This document shows, piece by piece, positions 15,588-24,871 of a stretch of 43,889 nucleotides of DNA (within the stretch, counting starts at the first letter, position 1; every line of letters begins with the position of its first letter). The translations under genes and the position numbers were made by a program. Source of the stretch: Streptomyces sp. SBT349 (GTDB lineage Bacteria > Actinomycetota > Actinomycetes > Streptomycetales > Streptomycetaceae); assembly GCF_001083795.1 (NCBI RefSeq), contig NZ_LAVK01000019.1, positions 1-43,889 on the forward strand. The letters run 5' to 3'. Below the pieces are notes generated by a model. That model made no database searches. It was not told the origin of the DNA and saw only the letters and a program-made list of their open reading frames with translations.

Positions 15588-16952
15588 TCACCGGCGCAGC
15601 TCCCCGGCGCCCGCCCAGGCGTCCACCAGCCGGGGCACCGCCACCGGGTGGTCCACGCGCGGGCGCAGCCGCGGGGTCCAGCCCGCGTCGTCGCCGAGCG
15701 GGGCGTCCGGGTTGGCCGCCAGGTAGGCGCCGAGCAGGTCGACGGGGCGGCCGTTGACCCAGTTGCCGTTCTCGGTCACCGAGGTCCCGGCGGTCCAGCG
15801 GTGCAGCACCCGGTCGGGCGGCGTGCCCTCGGGACCGCGGGGCAGGGTGAACGCGTTGTGCTCGGCCACCAGCGCCGATTCGACGCCGATGCCCCAGCTG
15901 TAGCCGTAACGGGCGCCCGCGTCCTGCGCGAAGTGGTTGTTGTAGACGTCGACCTGGCCGTAACGGACGCGCGGCGCACGCTCGTTGACGTTGTGGAACA
16001 GGTTGTGGTGGAACGTGGTCCGCAGCCTGCCGCGGTCCTCCGCGCTCGCGCCGTCGCTGTTGCCGAGGAGGATCGTCTTGTCGTGCTCGGTGAACTCGTT
16101 CCAGCTGACGGTGACGAGGTCCGTGCCGCGCACGATGTCCAACTGGCCGTCGTGCTGCTGGAAGAGGCGGCCGAAGTGCTCGGGCGCCCCGGCGTCCGGG
16201 CGGCGCCCGTCGGTGAACGTGTTGTGGTCCACCCACACGCGCCGCGAGCCGTGGAGCACCAGGCTGTCGTACTCGGAGTTCCAGTTGCCGAGGTCGCCGT
16301 CGGTGGGGTCCCACTGCGGGAAGCAGTCGAAGGTGTCCTCGAAGGTGAGGTTGCGGACGATGACGTTCTCGGCGGCCCGCACGTCGAGGGTGGCGCCCAG
16401 CAGGCGGGCGTCGTCGCCCACGCCGATGAGCGTGGTGTTCGAGCCGACGGCCAGCCTGACCCGTTCCGCCTGGCGCGCGGCGGAGGCCAGGCGCGCGTCC
16501 TCCAGCGGGCCCGAGGGCTCGGTCTCCTCGCCCCAGACCGCGGGGTCGTAGGCGGCCAGGTAGCCGTCGCGGGTGTAGCCGTCGGTCGCGTAGTCCTCGC
16601 AGGTCAACGGGGTGCCGTCGGGTGCGGTGTTGGCGTCGACGGTGCCGCGCACCCTGATGATCCGCGGCTCGCCCGGGTCGGCCGCCAGGGCGGCGGCCAG
16701 CCCCGCGCGGTCGCTGACCGTGAAGACGTGGTCCCGGTCGGCGGCCGAGCCGCCGGTGACGCCGCCCGAGGCCGCGCCCCAGCCGTCGCCCTCGGGGAGC
16801 ACGGCCCTGGCCGGATCGCCGTGGCCGCCGGGCGTGGCGGTGCCCGTGGCGGCACCCGTGGCGGCACCCGCGGAGGGGAGGGCGAGACTCACGCCCAGGG
16901 CGAGGGCCGCGCAGCCGGCGACCGCCGCCCGTCTCCCGGCGGCGCGCCTCAC
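15588..16952 (-). CDS. Secreted pectate lyase (PL1 family)
   Basis: A 454-residue extracellular beta-helix lyase that cleaves polygalacturonate by beta-elimination with calcium. The signal peptide is RRAAGRRAAVAGCAALALGV and following. Family signatures are SLVLHGSRRVWVDHNTFTDG and TTFHHNLFHNVNERAPRVRYG, the latter with the catalytic Arg, then VDVYNNHF. It is the last gene of the FadR-led operon. GTG 16952 overlaps the solute-binding-protein stop as GTGA, so the lyase is co-translated with the importer, a good sign that the transporter takes up its oligogalacturonide or other pectin-derived products. Confidence 0.9.
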   Translation of the reverse strand: MRRAAGRRAAVAGCAALALGVSLALPSAGAATGAATGTATPGGHGDPARAVLPEGDGWGAASGGVTGGSAADRDHVFTVSDRAGLAAALAADPGEPRIIRVRGTVDANTAPDGTPLTCEDYATDGYTRDGYLAAYDPAVWGEETEPSGPLEDARLASAARQAERVRLAVGSNTTLIGVGDDARLLGATLDVRAAENVIVRNLTFEDTFDCFPQWDPTDGDLGNWNSEYDSLVLHGSRRVWVDHNTFTDGRRPDAGAPEHFGRLFQQHDGQLDIVRGTDLVTVSWNEFTEHDKTILLGNSDGASAEDRGRLRTTFHHNLFHNVNERAPRVRYGQVDVYNNHFAQDAGARYGYSWGIGVESALVAEHNAFTLPRGPEGTPPDRVLHRWTAGTSVTENGNWVNGRPVDLLGAYLAANPDAPLGDDAGWTPRLRPRVDHPVAVPRLVDAWAGAGELRR

Positions 16953-18277
16953 CGGCGCTGCTCCTGCCACTCGGCCTGGGCCTCGTTGAGCCGCTCGGCC
17001 AGGTCGTCGGCGAACTCCTGGGCGGACATCTCGCCGAGCAGCAGGCGCTGGAAGTTGGGCTCGGTGTCGGCCTTGGTGATGTTGTTCCAGTCGGGCAGGT
17101 AGTAGGGGAGCTGGACGACGGTGGTGTTCTCGTCGCTCAGCGCCTCGACGGCGGCCAGGGTGGGCGGCGCCTCGGCGATCCACGGGTCCTCGACGGCCGC
17201 GGTGTTGGCGGGTATCTGACCGGCCGACTCGTTCCAGAGGCTGTTCATCTCGTGCGAGGCGGCGAACTCGATGAACGTCCAGGCCGCGTCCTTGTTGTCG
17301 CTGGAGCGGAACAGGCCGAGCCCGTCGACCGGGTTGGAGATGAACGTGCGCGGCCCGCCCTCCTCGCCCGCGGGCATCGGCAGTCCGGCCACCGCGTCCT
17401 CGCCGAACGCGGCGACGTGGTCGGCGTAGGAGCCCAGGTTGTGCTGGAGCATGCCGACGTCGCCGCCGGTGAAGGTGGCGACCATGTTGGTGAAGTCGTT
17501 GTTCAGGTCGGCCTCGGGGGTGGCCGTGTTGTACAGCGCGGCGTAGCGCTCCAACGCCTCGACGTTGGCCGGGTCGTTGACGGTGGTGGTCTCGCCGTTC
17601 CAGAACGAGTCGATGCCGGACTGCGCGTACATCATCTCCAGCACGTGGTGGATGGAGCCCTCGCCGCCGCGCAGCGTGAAGCCGAAGCGGTTGTCGCCCC
17701 GGGCGGTCAGCTCCTCAGCGGCGGTGAAGAAGGCGTCCCAGGTCTCGGGCGGCTGGAGCCCGGCCTCGTCGAACAGGTCGGTGCGGTACCAGAGCACGCC
17801 CTGGTTGGCGGAGGTGGGCACCTGGTACACCTCGTCGTTCTCGCCGACGGTGGCGCGGACGCCCTCCAGCATGGCGGGCATCAGCTGCTCCTCCAGGCCG
17901 CTCTCGGCGAGGCGGTCGCCGAGGGGGTCGAGGGCCTCCTGGGCGACGAGGTTGGCCAGGTAGGCCGTGGAGACGCCGCCGACGTCGGGCAGGCCGTCAC
18001 CGCCCTGGATCGCGGCGTCGTACTTGGACTGCACCTCGGCGATCGGCACGCCGACGTACTCCACGTCGATGTCCGGGTACTCGGCCTCGAAGTCCTCGAT
18101 GATCCGCTCCCAGATCTCGGTGCGCGGCCCGCCGTTGTTGTCCCAGAAGGTGATCGTGCCGGTGCCGTCGCCCTCGCCGCCCGACGCCGAGCCGTCGTCA
18201 CCGCAGGCGGTGGCGGTCGCGGCGAGGGCGAGAACGGTGACGAGCGCGGAGGTACTGCGAGGAAGGTGCTGTCTCAT
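16949..18277 (-). CDS. ABC sugar-transporter solute-binding lipoprotein
   Basis: A 442-residue family 1 extracellular binding protein. The signal peptide ends in the lipobox TATAC, giving a lipid-anchored Cys at about residue 25, followed by a Gly/Ser linker. The body has ITFWDNNGGPRTEIW, SANQGVLWYRTDLFDEAGL and a C-terminal LPYYLPDW segment. It carries an oligosaccharide to the two permeases. Here it comes after the oxidoreductase rather than before the permeases. AGGGAG precedes ATG 18277. Pectin-derived oligosaccharides are the likely ligand from context. Confidence 0.9.
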   Translation of the reverse strand: MRQHLPRSTSALVTVLALAATATACGDDGSASGGEGDGTGTITFWDNNGGPRTEIWERIIEDFEAEYPDIDVEYVGVPIAEVQSKYDAAIQGGDGLPDVGGVSTAYLANLVAQEALDPLGDRLAESGLEEQLMPAMLEGVRATVGENDEVYQVPTSANQGVLWYRTDLFDEAGLQPPETWDAFFTAAEELTARGDNRFGFTLRGGEGSIHHVLEMMYAQSGIDSFWNGETTTVNDPANVEALERYAALYNTATPEADLNNDFTNMVATFTGGDVGMLQHNLGSYADHVAAFGEDAVAGLPMPAGEEGGPRTFISNPVDGLGLFRSSDNKDAAWTFIEFAASHEMNSLWNESAGQIPANTAAVEDPWIAEAPPTLAAVEALSDENTTVVQLPYYLPDWNNITKADTEPNFQRLLLGEMSAQEFADDLAERLNEAQAEWQEQRR

Positions 18278-18340
18278 CGTGCGGCTCCCTGAGGAAGAGG
18301 ATGAACGGGGAAAGGACGAGCAGGGAACGGAGTGCGCGGG

Positions 18341-19507
18341 TCAGCCCTCGCTCCCCGGCGCACGCGCGGGGTAACGCGCCCAGTCCGCGCCGAGTTCGGA
18401 GTAGAGCGCGAGGCGCCGCGCGCCCTCGTCGGTGAGCCGGTCGATGCCGGGGATGACGCGGCGCGGGCCGCCCTGTCCCGGCTCGGTGACCCAGGCGCCC
18501 GGCGGCAGTTCGGCCGGTTCCGCCGCGGTGCGGACCGCCTCCACCAGCCGCGTGAACGCGCCCGTGCGCTCCAGCGGCACCAGCAGCTCGGCGCCCTCGC
18601 GCAGGTGGGCGACGAGGTTGGCCAGCAGGTCGGTCCGCCCGTGGCGCGAGGTCACCGGCTCCTTCCCCGGGCGTTCGAGCACGGCGCGGTCCTCCTTGTA
18701 CCAGAGGGTGATCCGGCCGCCGTCGCCGTGCACCACCACATAGGGCTCGCCTGGCGCCTCGGCGCACAGCGTCACGGCGGCGCCGATCAGGCCGCCACCC
18801 GTGGTGCGGATGCGGGCGCAGGAGGTGTCGTCGGCGGCGATGTCGTTGGCCCGGTACAGCTCCAGTTCGACCGACGCGATCTGCCCGGCGCGGTCGGAGC
18901 CCTCGATGCGCAGCGCGGTGGCGACGGCGTGCGCGAGGGGGTTGGTGAGCACGCCGTCGACGACGTCGCGGCCGTCGAGGCTGCGGTGCCCGCCCCAGGG
19001 CGCGCGCCGCCAGTACGCCTCGTCGCGCACCCACGCGCCGGCGGCGCCGATGCCGCGCACGGCGCCGATGGCGCCGGCCGCGATCTGCTCCCTGATGGCG
19101 TCGATCGCGTGCGAGCCGAGCGACTGGAACCCGATCTGGCAGGCGGTCCCGGCCTCACCGACGGCCTCGGCCAGGCAGCGGAACGCGGCGGCCGAGGGCG
19201 TCGGCGGCTTCTCCAGCAGCAGGTGGACGCCCAGGCGTGCCGCGGCCAGGCCGAGGTCGGCGTGGGTGTGGATCGGCGTGCAGACCACGGCGATCTCGGC
19301 GCCGGTGCGGGCCAGCAGCGCGGGCAGGTCGTCCGACTGCTCGGGCTCGCCGAGACCGGCCAGCTCCTCGTCGCCGAGCGGGGCGAGTTCGCAGACCCCG
19401 GCCAGCCGGACCACGCCCTCGGCGACGAGGCGGCGGATGTTGGCCAGGTGCCAGCGGCCGTGGCCGCGCGCCCCGGCCAGCACCACGGGCACAGGAGGCG
19501 CGTTCAC
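18341..19507 (-). CDS. Gfo/Idh/MocA-family oxidoreductase
   Basis: A 388-residue NAD(P)-dependent sugar or sugar-acid dehydrogenase. The N-terminal Rossmann domain begins VPVVLAGARGHGRWH, with VVCTPIHTHADL and the family lysine in LLLEKPPTPSAAA. The C-terminal domain has DGRDVVDGVLTNPLAHAV, where a catalytic His/Asp would lie. GTG 19507 overlaps the permease stop by 4 nt. Its place in the pectin operon suggests oxidation of an imported sugar or uronate derivative. The substrate cannot be read from sequence. Confidence 0.85.
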   Translation of the reverse strand: MNAPPVPVVLAGARGHGRWHLANIRRLVAEGVVRLAGVCELAPLGDEELAGLGEPEQSDDLPALLARTGAEIAVVCTPIHTHADLGLAAARLGVHLLLEKPPTPSAAAFRCLAEAVGEAGTACQIGFQSLGSHAIDAIREQIAAGAIGAVRGIGAAGAWVRDEAYWRRAPWGGHRSLDGRDVVDGVLTNPLAHAVATALRIEGSDRAGQIASVELELYRANDIAADDTSCARIRTTGGGLIGAAVTLCAEAPGEPYVVVHGDGGRITLWYKEDRAVLERPGKEPVTSRHGRTDLLANLVAHLREGAELLVPLERTGAFTRLVEAVRTAAEPAELPPGAWVTEPGQGGPRRVIPGIDRLTDEGARRLALYSELGADWARYPARAPGSEG

Positions 19508-20361
19508 CCCTTCACCGCCCCCGCGCTGAAGCCGGTGATCAGCCACTTCTGGATGAACGCGAACACGATGACCACCGGCACCGCCGCCACCACACCGCCC
19601 GCGGCCAGGGCCCCCAGGTCGACGCTGTCGGAGCCGATGAGGGTGTTGAGGCCGACCGGGATCGTCTGCTTGTCCTGCGCGTTGAGGAACATCAGCGCGA
19701 ACAGGAAGTGGTTCCAGCTGTGGACGAAGGCGAACGAGCCGACCGCGATCAGCCCCGGGCGCAGCAGGGGCAGCACGATCGCGAGGAAGCCGCGCAGCCG
19801 CGAGCAGCCGTCCACCCAGGCGGCCTCTTCGAGCGAGACGGGGACGTTCCTGATGAAGCCGCTGATGAGGATCATCGACAGCGGCAGCTGGAAGACCGTC
19901 TCGGCGAGGATCACGCTCCACAGGGAGTTGAGCATCTGGAGCTCGCGGAAGATCTCGAAGAGCGGCACGAGCATCAGGGCGCCGGGTATGAACTGCGAGC
20001 ACAGCAGCGCCAGCATGAACGGCATGCGCAGCCGGAAGCGGAAGCGGGCCAGCGCGTAGCCGCCGCAGAGCGCCACCAGCATGGTCATCAGCATCGAGGC
20101 GATGCCCACGTACATGCTGTTGACGAAGTAGGTGTCGAAGCTGCGCTCGGTCCACACCTTCTCGAAGTGTTGCCCGGTCATGGGCCAGGGCACCAGCGAG
20201 TCGGATCCCGGCTCGCGCAGGGCGAAGAGCAGCATCCAGTAGAAGGGGATGAGCGTGAAGAGCAGGTAGAGGCCCAGCGGCAGGAAGACCTGCCAGCGGG
20301 GCGGCTGGTCGATCGGCCTGCGCCGGCGGAGGGGCAGCTGCGCTGCCGCGATGGCGGTCAC
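19504..20361 (-). CDS. ABC sugar-transporter permease (MalG-like)
   Basis: A 285-residue inner-membrane permease with six predicted helices. The cytoplasmic EAA loop EEAAWVDGCSRLRGFLAIVL contacts the ATPase. GTG 20361 overlaps the upstream permease stop as GTGA. No ATPase gene occurs in the operon or window, so a shared MsiK-type ATPase is probably used, as is common in Streptomyces. Confidence 0.9.
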   Translation of the reverse strand: MTAIAAAQLPLRRRRPIDQPPRWQVFLPLGLYLLFTLIPFYWMLLFALREPGSDSLVPWPMTGQHFEKVWTERSFDTYFVNSMYVGIASMLMTMLVALCGGYALARFRFRLRMPFMLALLCSQFIPGALMLVPLFEIFRELQMLNSLWSVILAETVFQLPLSMILISGFIRNVPVSLEEAAWVDGCSRLRGFLAIVLPLLRPGLIAVGSFAFVHSWNHFLFALMFLNAQDKQTIPVGLNTLIGSDSVDLGALAAGGVVAAVPVVIVFAFIQKWLITGFSAGAVKG

Positions 20362-21287
20362 TTGTCGTCGCCTCCGAACTTGCTCAGGCGCAGATAGAGG
20401 ATCGAGAAGAAGAGGAGGATGACGAAGGCGACGGTGGTGAGCGCGGCGGCGTACCCGAACTCGTTGCCGTCGATCCCGGTCTGGGCGACATACAGCGGCA
20501 GCGTGGTCGTCACGCCGGCCGGGCCCCCGTTGGTCAGCGTGTAGAGCAGGTCCACGTTGTTGAACTCCCAGACCGCGCGCAGCAGCGTGGAGAGCACGAT
20601 GGCGTCCTTCAGGTGCGGCAGCGTGATGTGCCAGAACTGCCGGAGCCTGCTCGCGCCGTCGACGGAGGCGGCCTCGTAGAGATCCTTGGAGACGGACTGG
20701 AGGTCGGCGAGGATGAGGATCGCGAAGAACGGGACCCCGCGCCAGAGTTCGGCCAGGACCGTGCCCCAGAAGACGGTGCCGGTGTCGGCGAGCACGGAGG
20801 TCCCGTACTCGCCGATCCCCGCGTCGGCCAGGTAACGGCTGATGCCGGTCGACGGGTTGTAGATCAGCAGCCAGATGGTGCTGGTCAGCACCCCCGAGAC
20901 GGCCCAGGGCGAGAAGACGAGCGCGCGGGCCACCCCCCGGCCGACGAACGTCTGGTTGATCAGCAGCGCCAGGACGAGCCCGAAGATCAGCTGGAGCCCG
21001 ACCTCGACCACGACCCAGCGGGTGCTGAAGAGGAGGGTGTCCCAGAAGAACGGGTCGTCGGTGAAGATGCGCCGGAAGTTGTCGAGTCCGGCGAATCCGT
21101 TCCGCCACGGCTTGGTGACGTTGTAGTCCTGGAGGCTGTAATACAGCACGCTGAGCATCGGGTAGGCGATGAAGCCCAGCATGAGGAGCCCCGCGGGTGC
21201 CAGCAGCAGATACGGCAGGGAGCGTGGGGTGCCTCCGCCACGGCGGCGCCGCGGGGGCCGGGTCCGTTCCTTGACGGCGTCGGCCAT
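20358..21287 (-). CDS. ABC sugar-transporter permease (MalF-like)
   Basis: A 309-residue permease with an Arg-rich cytoplasmic N-terminus (RTRPPRRRRGGG), then six membrane segments starting PYLLLAPAGLLMLGF. The EAA loop is YEAASVDGASRLRQFWHITL. It pairs with the following permease and the lipoprotein at 16949-18277. The gene starts 18 nt after ilvD-like and is co-transcribed with it. Confidence 0.9.
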   Translation of the reverse strand: MADAVKERTRPPRRRRGGGTPRSLPYLLLAPAGLLMLGFIAYPMLSVLYYSLQDYNVTKPWRNGFAGLDNFRRIFTDDPFFWDTLLFSTRWVVVEVGLQLIFGLVLALLINQTFVGRGVARALVFSPWAVSGVLTSTIWLLIYNPSTGISRYLADAGIGEYGTSVLADTGTVFWGTVLAELWRGVPFFAILILADLQSVSKDLYEAASVDGASRLRQFWHITLPHLKDAIVLSTLLRAVWEFNNVDLLYTLTNGGPAGVTTTLPLYVAQTGIDGNEFGYAAALTTVAFVILLFFSILYLRLSKFGGDDK

Positions 21288-21305
21288 TCCGCTTCTCCGT
21301 TCTGG

Positions 21306-23114
21306 TCAGCCCGCGTAGGGCTCGGGGACGTCTCCCTCTCGGGAGAGGAAGGCGAAGTCGCAGCCGGTGTCGGCCTGCGTGATGTGCTCCTCGTACAGGG
21401 CGCCGAAGCCTCGTCCGTACCGGCGGGGCGGCGGGCGCCAGGTGGAGCGGCGGCGTTCCAGCTCCTCCTCGTCCACGTCGAGGCGCAGGGTGCGCGTCGG
21501 CACGTCGAGCGTGATCAGGTCACCGGTCTCGACCAGGGCCAGCGGCCCGCCGACGTGCGACTCGGGCGCGATGTGCAGGACGCAGGCGCCATAACTGGTC
21601 CCGCTCATCCGTGCGTCGGAGAGGCGGACCATGTCGGTGACCCCCTGCTTGAGCAGGTAGTCGGGGATCGGGAGCATGCCGTACTCGGGCATGCCGGGAC
21701 CCCCGAGCGGCCCCGAGCCGCGCAGCACCAGGACGCTGTCCTCGGTGATGCCGAGCGCGGGGTCGTTGATCGTGGCCTGCATGGTCCGGTAGTCGTCGAA
21801 GACGACGGCGGGGCCGGTGTGGGTGAGGAGGTGCGGTTCGGCGGAGATGTGCTTGATCACCGCGCCGTCGGGGGCCAGGTTGCCGCGGAGCACGGCGAGC
21901 CCGCCCTGCTCGGCCACCGGGTTCTCCAGCGGCCGGATCACCTCGTCGTCGTGCACCAGCGCCCCGGCGAGCTGTTCGGCGAGCGTGGCATGGGCGACGG
22001 TGGGCCGCTCCAGGTGCAGGTGGCCCGCCTCGGCGAGCCTGGCCAGCAGCCCCGAGAGGCCCCCGGCGTAGTGGAAGTCCTCCATCAGGTACCGCCCGCC
22101 GGGCCGGATGTCGGCCAGCACGGGAACGCGGCGCGCGATGCGGTCGAAGTCGTCCAGGCCGACCGCGATCTGGGAGCGCCCGGCCATCGCCGTCAGGTGG
22201 ATGACGGCATTGGTCGAGCCGCCGAGCGCCAGCACGGTGGCGATCGCGTCCTCGTAGGAGGCGCGGGTGAGGAAGCGGGAGAGGCGGGCGTCGTCGTGGA
22301 CGAGTTCCACGATCCGCAGCCCGGCGGCGGCGGCCAGCCTGCTGTGGCCCGAGTCCACCGCGGGGACGGCCGCCGCACCCGGCATGGTGACGCCGAGCGC
22401 CTCGGCGGCCGAGGCCATGGTGGAGGCGGTGCCCATCGTCATGCAGGTCCCTGGTGAACGCGCCAACCCGCCTTCCAGCTCGGCGAGTTCGCGGTCCCCG
22501 ATGCGCCCGGCGCGCTTCTCGTCCCAGTACTTCCACATGTCGGTGCCGGACCCGAGCGTCTCGCCCCGCCAGTGCCCGCGCAGCATGGGCCCGGCGGGCA
22601 CGAACACCGTGGGCAGGTCCACGCTCGCCGCGCCCATGAGCAGCGCCGGAGTGGTCTTGTCGCAGCCGCCCAGCAGCACCGCGCCGTCCACGGGGTAGGA
22701 GCGCAGCAGCTCCTCGGTCTCCATGGCGAGGAGGTTCCGGTAGAGCATGGGCGTCGGCTTCTGGAACGTCTCCGACAGGGTGGCCACCGGGAACTCCAGC
22801 GGGAAGCCGCCCGCCTGCCACACCCCGCGCTTGACGGCCTCGGCGCGCTCGCGCAGGTGCTGGTGGCAGGGGTTGATGTCGGACCAGGTGTTGAGGATCG
22901 CGATGACCGGCTTGCCGAGGTGCTCCTCCGGCAGATAGCCGAGCTGCCGGGTCCGCGCCCGGTGGCTGAACGAGCGCAGGCCGTCGGTCCCGTACCACTG
23001 GTGACTGCGCAGGGCACGGCCCCCGGCCGGAGGGCCGCCGGGCTCGGCGCCCGACTCGGCGCCCGACTCGGCGCCCGACTCGGGGCCCGGCTCGGCGTCG
23101 GTGGCGTTCCTCAT
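21306..23114 (-). CDS. IlvD/EDD-family sugar-acid dehydratase
   Basis: A 602-residue iron-sulfur dehydratase. Three cluster cysteines are visible: Cys83 in INPCHQH, Cys151 in LLGGCDKTTPA, and Cys224 in PGTCMTMGTAST. The C-terminal domain has the SDARMSGTSYG motif. The sequence type fits pentonate, hexonate or similar dehydratases rather than valine-pathway IlvD. The product, a 2-keto-3-deoxy sugar acid, would pass to the DapA-family protein just upstream. ATG 23114 overlaps that gene's stop as ATGA. The N-terminus has a low-complexity repeat of Glu-Ser-Gly-Ala. Since no classical galactarate or glucarate dehydratase is visible, this enzyme may fill that step; this is inference. Confidence 0.87.
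   Translation of the reverse strand: MRNATDAEPGPESGAESGAESGAEPGGPPAGGRALRSHQWYGTDGLRSFSHRARTRQLGYLPEEHLGKPVIAILNTWSDINPCHQHLRERAEAVKRGVWQAGGFPLEFPVATLSETFQKPTPMLYRNLLAMETEELLRSYPVDGAVLLGGCDKTTPALLMGAASVDLPTVFVPAGPMLRGHWRGETLGSGTDMWKYWDEKRAGRIGDRELAELEGGLARSPGTCMTMGTASTMASAAEALGVTMPGAAAVPAVDSGHSRLAAAAGLRIVELVHDDARLSRFLTRASYEDAIATVLALGGSTNAVIHLTAMAGRSQIAVGLDDFDRIARRVPVLADIRPGGRYLMEDFHYAGGLSGLLARLAEAGHLHLERPTVAHATLAEQLAGALVHDDEVIRPLENPVAEQGGLAVLRGNLAPDGAVIKHISAEPHLLTHTGPAVVFDDYRTMQATINDPALGITEDSVLVLRGSGPLGGPGMPEYGMLPIPDYLLKQGVTDMVRLSDARMSGTSYGACVLHIAPESHVGGPLALVETGDLITLDVPTRTLRLDVDEEELERRRSTWRPPPRRYGRGFGALYEEHITQADTGCDFAFLSREGDVPEPYAG
23041..23100. repeat. 12-nt tandem repeat, five units, in dehydratase N-terminus
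   Basis: Five 12-nt units close to GACTCGGCGCCC; the central ones are identical. On the coding strand they give repeated Glu-Ser-Gly-Ala before the conserved fold. Copy number could vary by slippage without breaking the frame. Confidence 0.8.
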
Positions 23115-24019
23115 CGGGACCCCCACCCCTCGACGATCGTGGCGATCGCGGCGCGCTGCGCCTCCGGCAGGACGCTGCTCGGGGGGCGGATCGCCCGGCC
23201 GCACAGGCCGAGCGCGGACAGCGCCTCCTTGACCACGGTCACGTTGTTCGCCGACTGGTTCTCCGCGCGCAGCTCCTCGAAGGGGCGGATCAGGTCCCAG
23301 ACCCTCATCGCCGCCGGGTAGTCGGCGGCCCGCAGGGCGCGCAGCATGTCGAGGGAGACCTGCGGCGCCACGTTGACCAGGCCCGAGGTGAACCCCGTGG
23401 CCCCGCAGGCGAAGTACGGCGGCGCCGACAGCTCCGCCAGGCCCGCCACCCACACGAACCGCTCACGTCCCGCCGCGCGCGCCACCGTCGCGAAGCGCAC
23501 CGGGTCGGGCACCGCGTACTTGACGCCGATCACGTTCGGGCAGGCGTCGCCCAGCCGGGCGATGGTCGCGCCGTCGATCGACGCGCTGCGGACATAGGGC
23601 ACCACGCCCAGCTCGGGCACGGCCTCGGCGATGGCCCGGTGGTAGGCGAGCCACCCGTCGAGCGAGACGTAGGGGTGCACCGGCTGGTGCACCATCACCA
23701 GCCCCGCGCCCGCCTCGGCCGCGTGCCGGGCCGCGGCCACGGCCGTCGGCACCTCCAGGCCGACACCCGCGATGACCTGCGCCGCCCCTCCCGTCTCCTC
23801 GACGGTCAACTCGACCTCGACGCGCCGCTCCTCGGGCGTGAGGGAGTAGAACTCGCCGGTGTTGCCGTTCGGCGTGACCGCCCGGACGCCGCCGTCCAGC
23901 AGCCGCCGGATCAGCGCACGGTAGACGTCGCGGTCCAGCCGGTCCCGCGCGTCGAACGGCGAGACCGGGATGGCCACCACGTCGGCGAGCGCGGCGCGCT
24001 GCTCGTCGAAGCCGTTCAC
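23111..24019 (-). CDS. DapA-family lyase/dehydratase for 2-keto-3-deoxy sugar acids
   Basis: A 302-residue class I aldolase-fold enzyme. Schiff-base Lys167 is in GVKYAVPD and Tyr142 in VVPYVRSAS; the carboxylate loop is NGNTGEFYSL. It differs from KdgD of this window in this core (the FACGATGFTSGLVNVAPQ segment), resembling sugar-acid aldolases or dehydratases. Together with the IlvD-type dehydratase it could convert an aldonate or aldarate to alpha-ketoglutaric semialdehyde, or to pyruvate plus an aldehyde. GTG 24019 overlaps fadR as GTGA. Exact substrate uncertain. Confidence 0.82.
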   Translation of the reverse strand: MNGFDEQRAALADVVAIPVSPFDARDRLDRDVYRALIRRLLDGGVRAVTPNGNTGEFYSLTPEERRVEVELTVEETGGAAQVIAGVGLEVPTAVAAARHAAEAGAGLVMVHQPVHPYVSLDGWLAYHRAIAEAVPELGVVPYVRSASIDGATIARLGDACPNVIGVKYAVPDPVRFATVARAAGRERFVWVAGLAELSAPPYFACGATGFTSGLVNVAPQVSLDMLRALRAADYPAAMRVWDLIRPFEELRAENQSANNVTVVKEALSALGLCGRAIRPPSSVLPEAQRAAIATIVEGWGSR

Positions 24020-24756
24020 GCGGCACCCTCCTCGTCCACGGTCGCGGCCACGTCCACGGCCTCGTCCACGGCCACGTCCGCCGTTCCGGTCCCGGGCCCG
24101 CTCCCGTCGGTCGGGAACGCGCGGCGCACGAACCCCTCGATGTGCTCCCGCAGCAGCCCCGCCGCCGCGTCCGCGTCGCCCTCCTCGGCGCGGGCGAGGA
24201 TCGCCCGGTGTTCGGCGGCCTCTCGCTCCCACGTCGGGCGCGCCTGCCACGCCACCGAGGACACCAGCGCCGCCTGGTCGCGCAGGTCGTCGAGCATCCT
24301 CGCCAGGAGCGGGTTGCCGCAGGGGAGGTAGAGCGCGCGGTGGAAGTCCCGGTTGGCCAGGGAGCGTTCGGCGCTGTCCCCGGCGGAGTCGGCCCGTTCC
24401 AGCGCGGCGTGCGCGGCGGCCAGACCGGCGCGGCCGGCGACCGTGCGGCGCATCGCCTCGGGTTCGAGCAGAAGCCTCACGTCGTAGACCGAGCGGGCCA
24501 TGGCCGCGTCCACCGTGCGCACGGCAGCGCCCTTGTACTCGCTCATCACCACCAGGCCGCGCCCGGCCAGCGTCTTCAGCGCCTCCCGGACGGGCGTCTT
24601 GGAGACGCCGAAGCGCGCCGCCAACTCCGTTTCCACCAGCGGCGTTCCGGGCGCCAGCTGGGCGGTGAGGATGGCGTGCGTCAGATGCTCCAGGACGAAC
24701 TGCGTCCTGGAGGGGATGGGCACCGGCGGGGAGCCGGACAGGGGTGCGTTCTTCAC
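24016..24756 (-). CDS. GntR-family (FadR-type, FCD) regulator
   Basis: A 246-residue regulator and first gene of the eight-gene pectin/sugar-acid operon. The winged helix (about 15-80) has ELAARFGVSKTPVREALKTL, the hallmark of GntR. The helical FCD domain has NRDFHRALYL and a later EHRAIL and LLREHIEG, whose His residues bind metal and ligand. The C-terminus ends in an acidic Val/Asp/Ala repeat. It probably represses its own operon until a sugar acid binds. Confidence 0.9.
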   Translation of the reverse strand: MKNAPLSGSPPVPIPSRTQFVLEHLTHAILTAQLAPGTPLVETELAARFGVSKTPVREALKTLAGRGLVVMSEYKGAAVRTVDAAMARSVYDVRLLLEPEAMRRTVAGRAGLAAAHAALERADSAGDSAERSLANRDFHRALYLPCGNPLLARMLDDLRDQAALVSSVAWQARPTWEREAAEHRAILARAEEGDADAAAGLLREHIEGFVRRAFPTDGSGPGTGTADVAVDEAVDVAATVDEEGAA

Positions 24757-24790
24757 AGGTTGCCCTCAGGTCTCACTTCTCGCGTCGTGC

Positions 24791-24835
24791 GTCGTGCGGT
24801 GATTCGTCGTGCGGTGGCTCGTCGTGCGGTCGGGC
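24791..24835. repeat. Three 15-nt direct repeats upstream of fadR-type gene
   Basis: GTCGTGCGGT recurs at 24791, 24806 and 24821, exactly 15 nt apart (units GTCGTGCGGTGATTC, GTCGTGCGGTGGCTC, GTCGTGCGGTCGGGC). It lies in the 5' leader of the operon, between the AT-rich promoter-like segment and the start codon. It may be a regulatory array or simple slippage product. Confidence 0.7.
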
Positions 24836-24871
24836 GGTGGGGGGGGGCTGCGCGGACATCGCGTATCGCAT

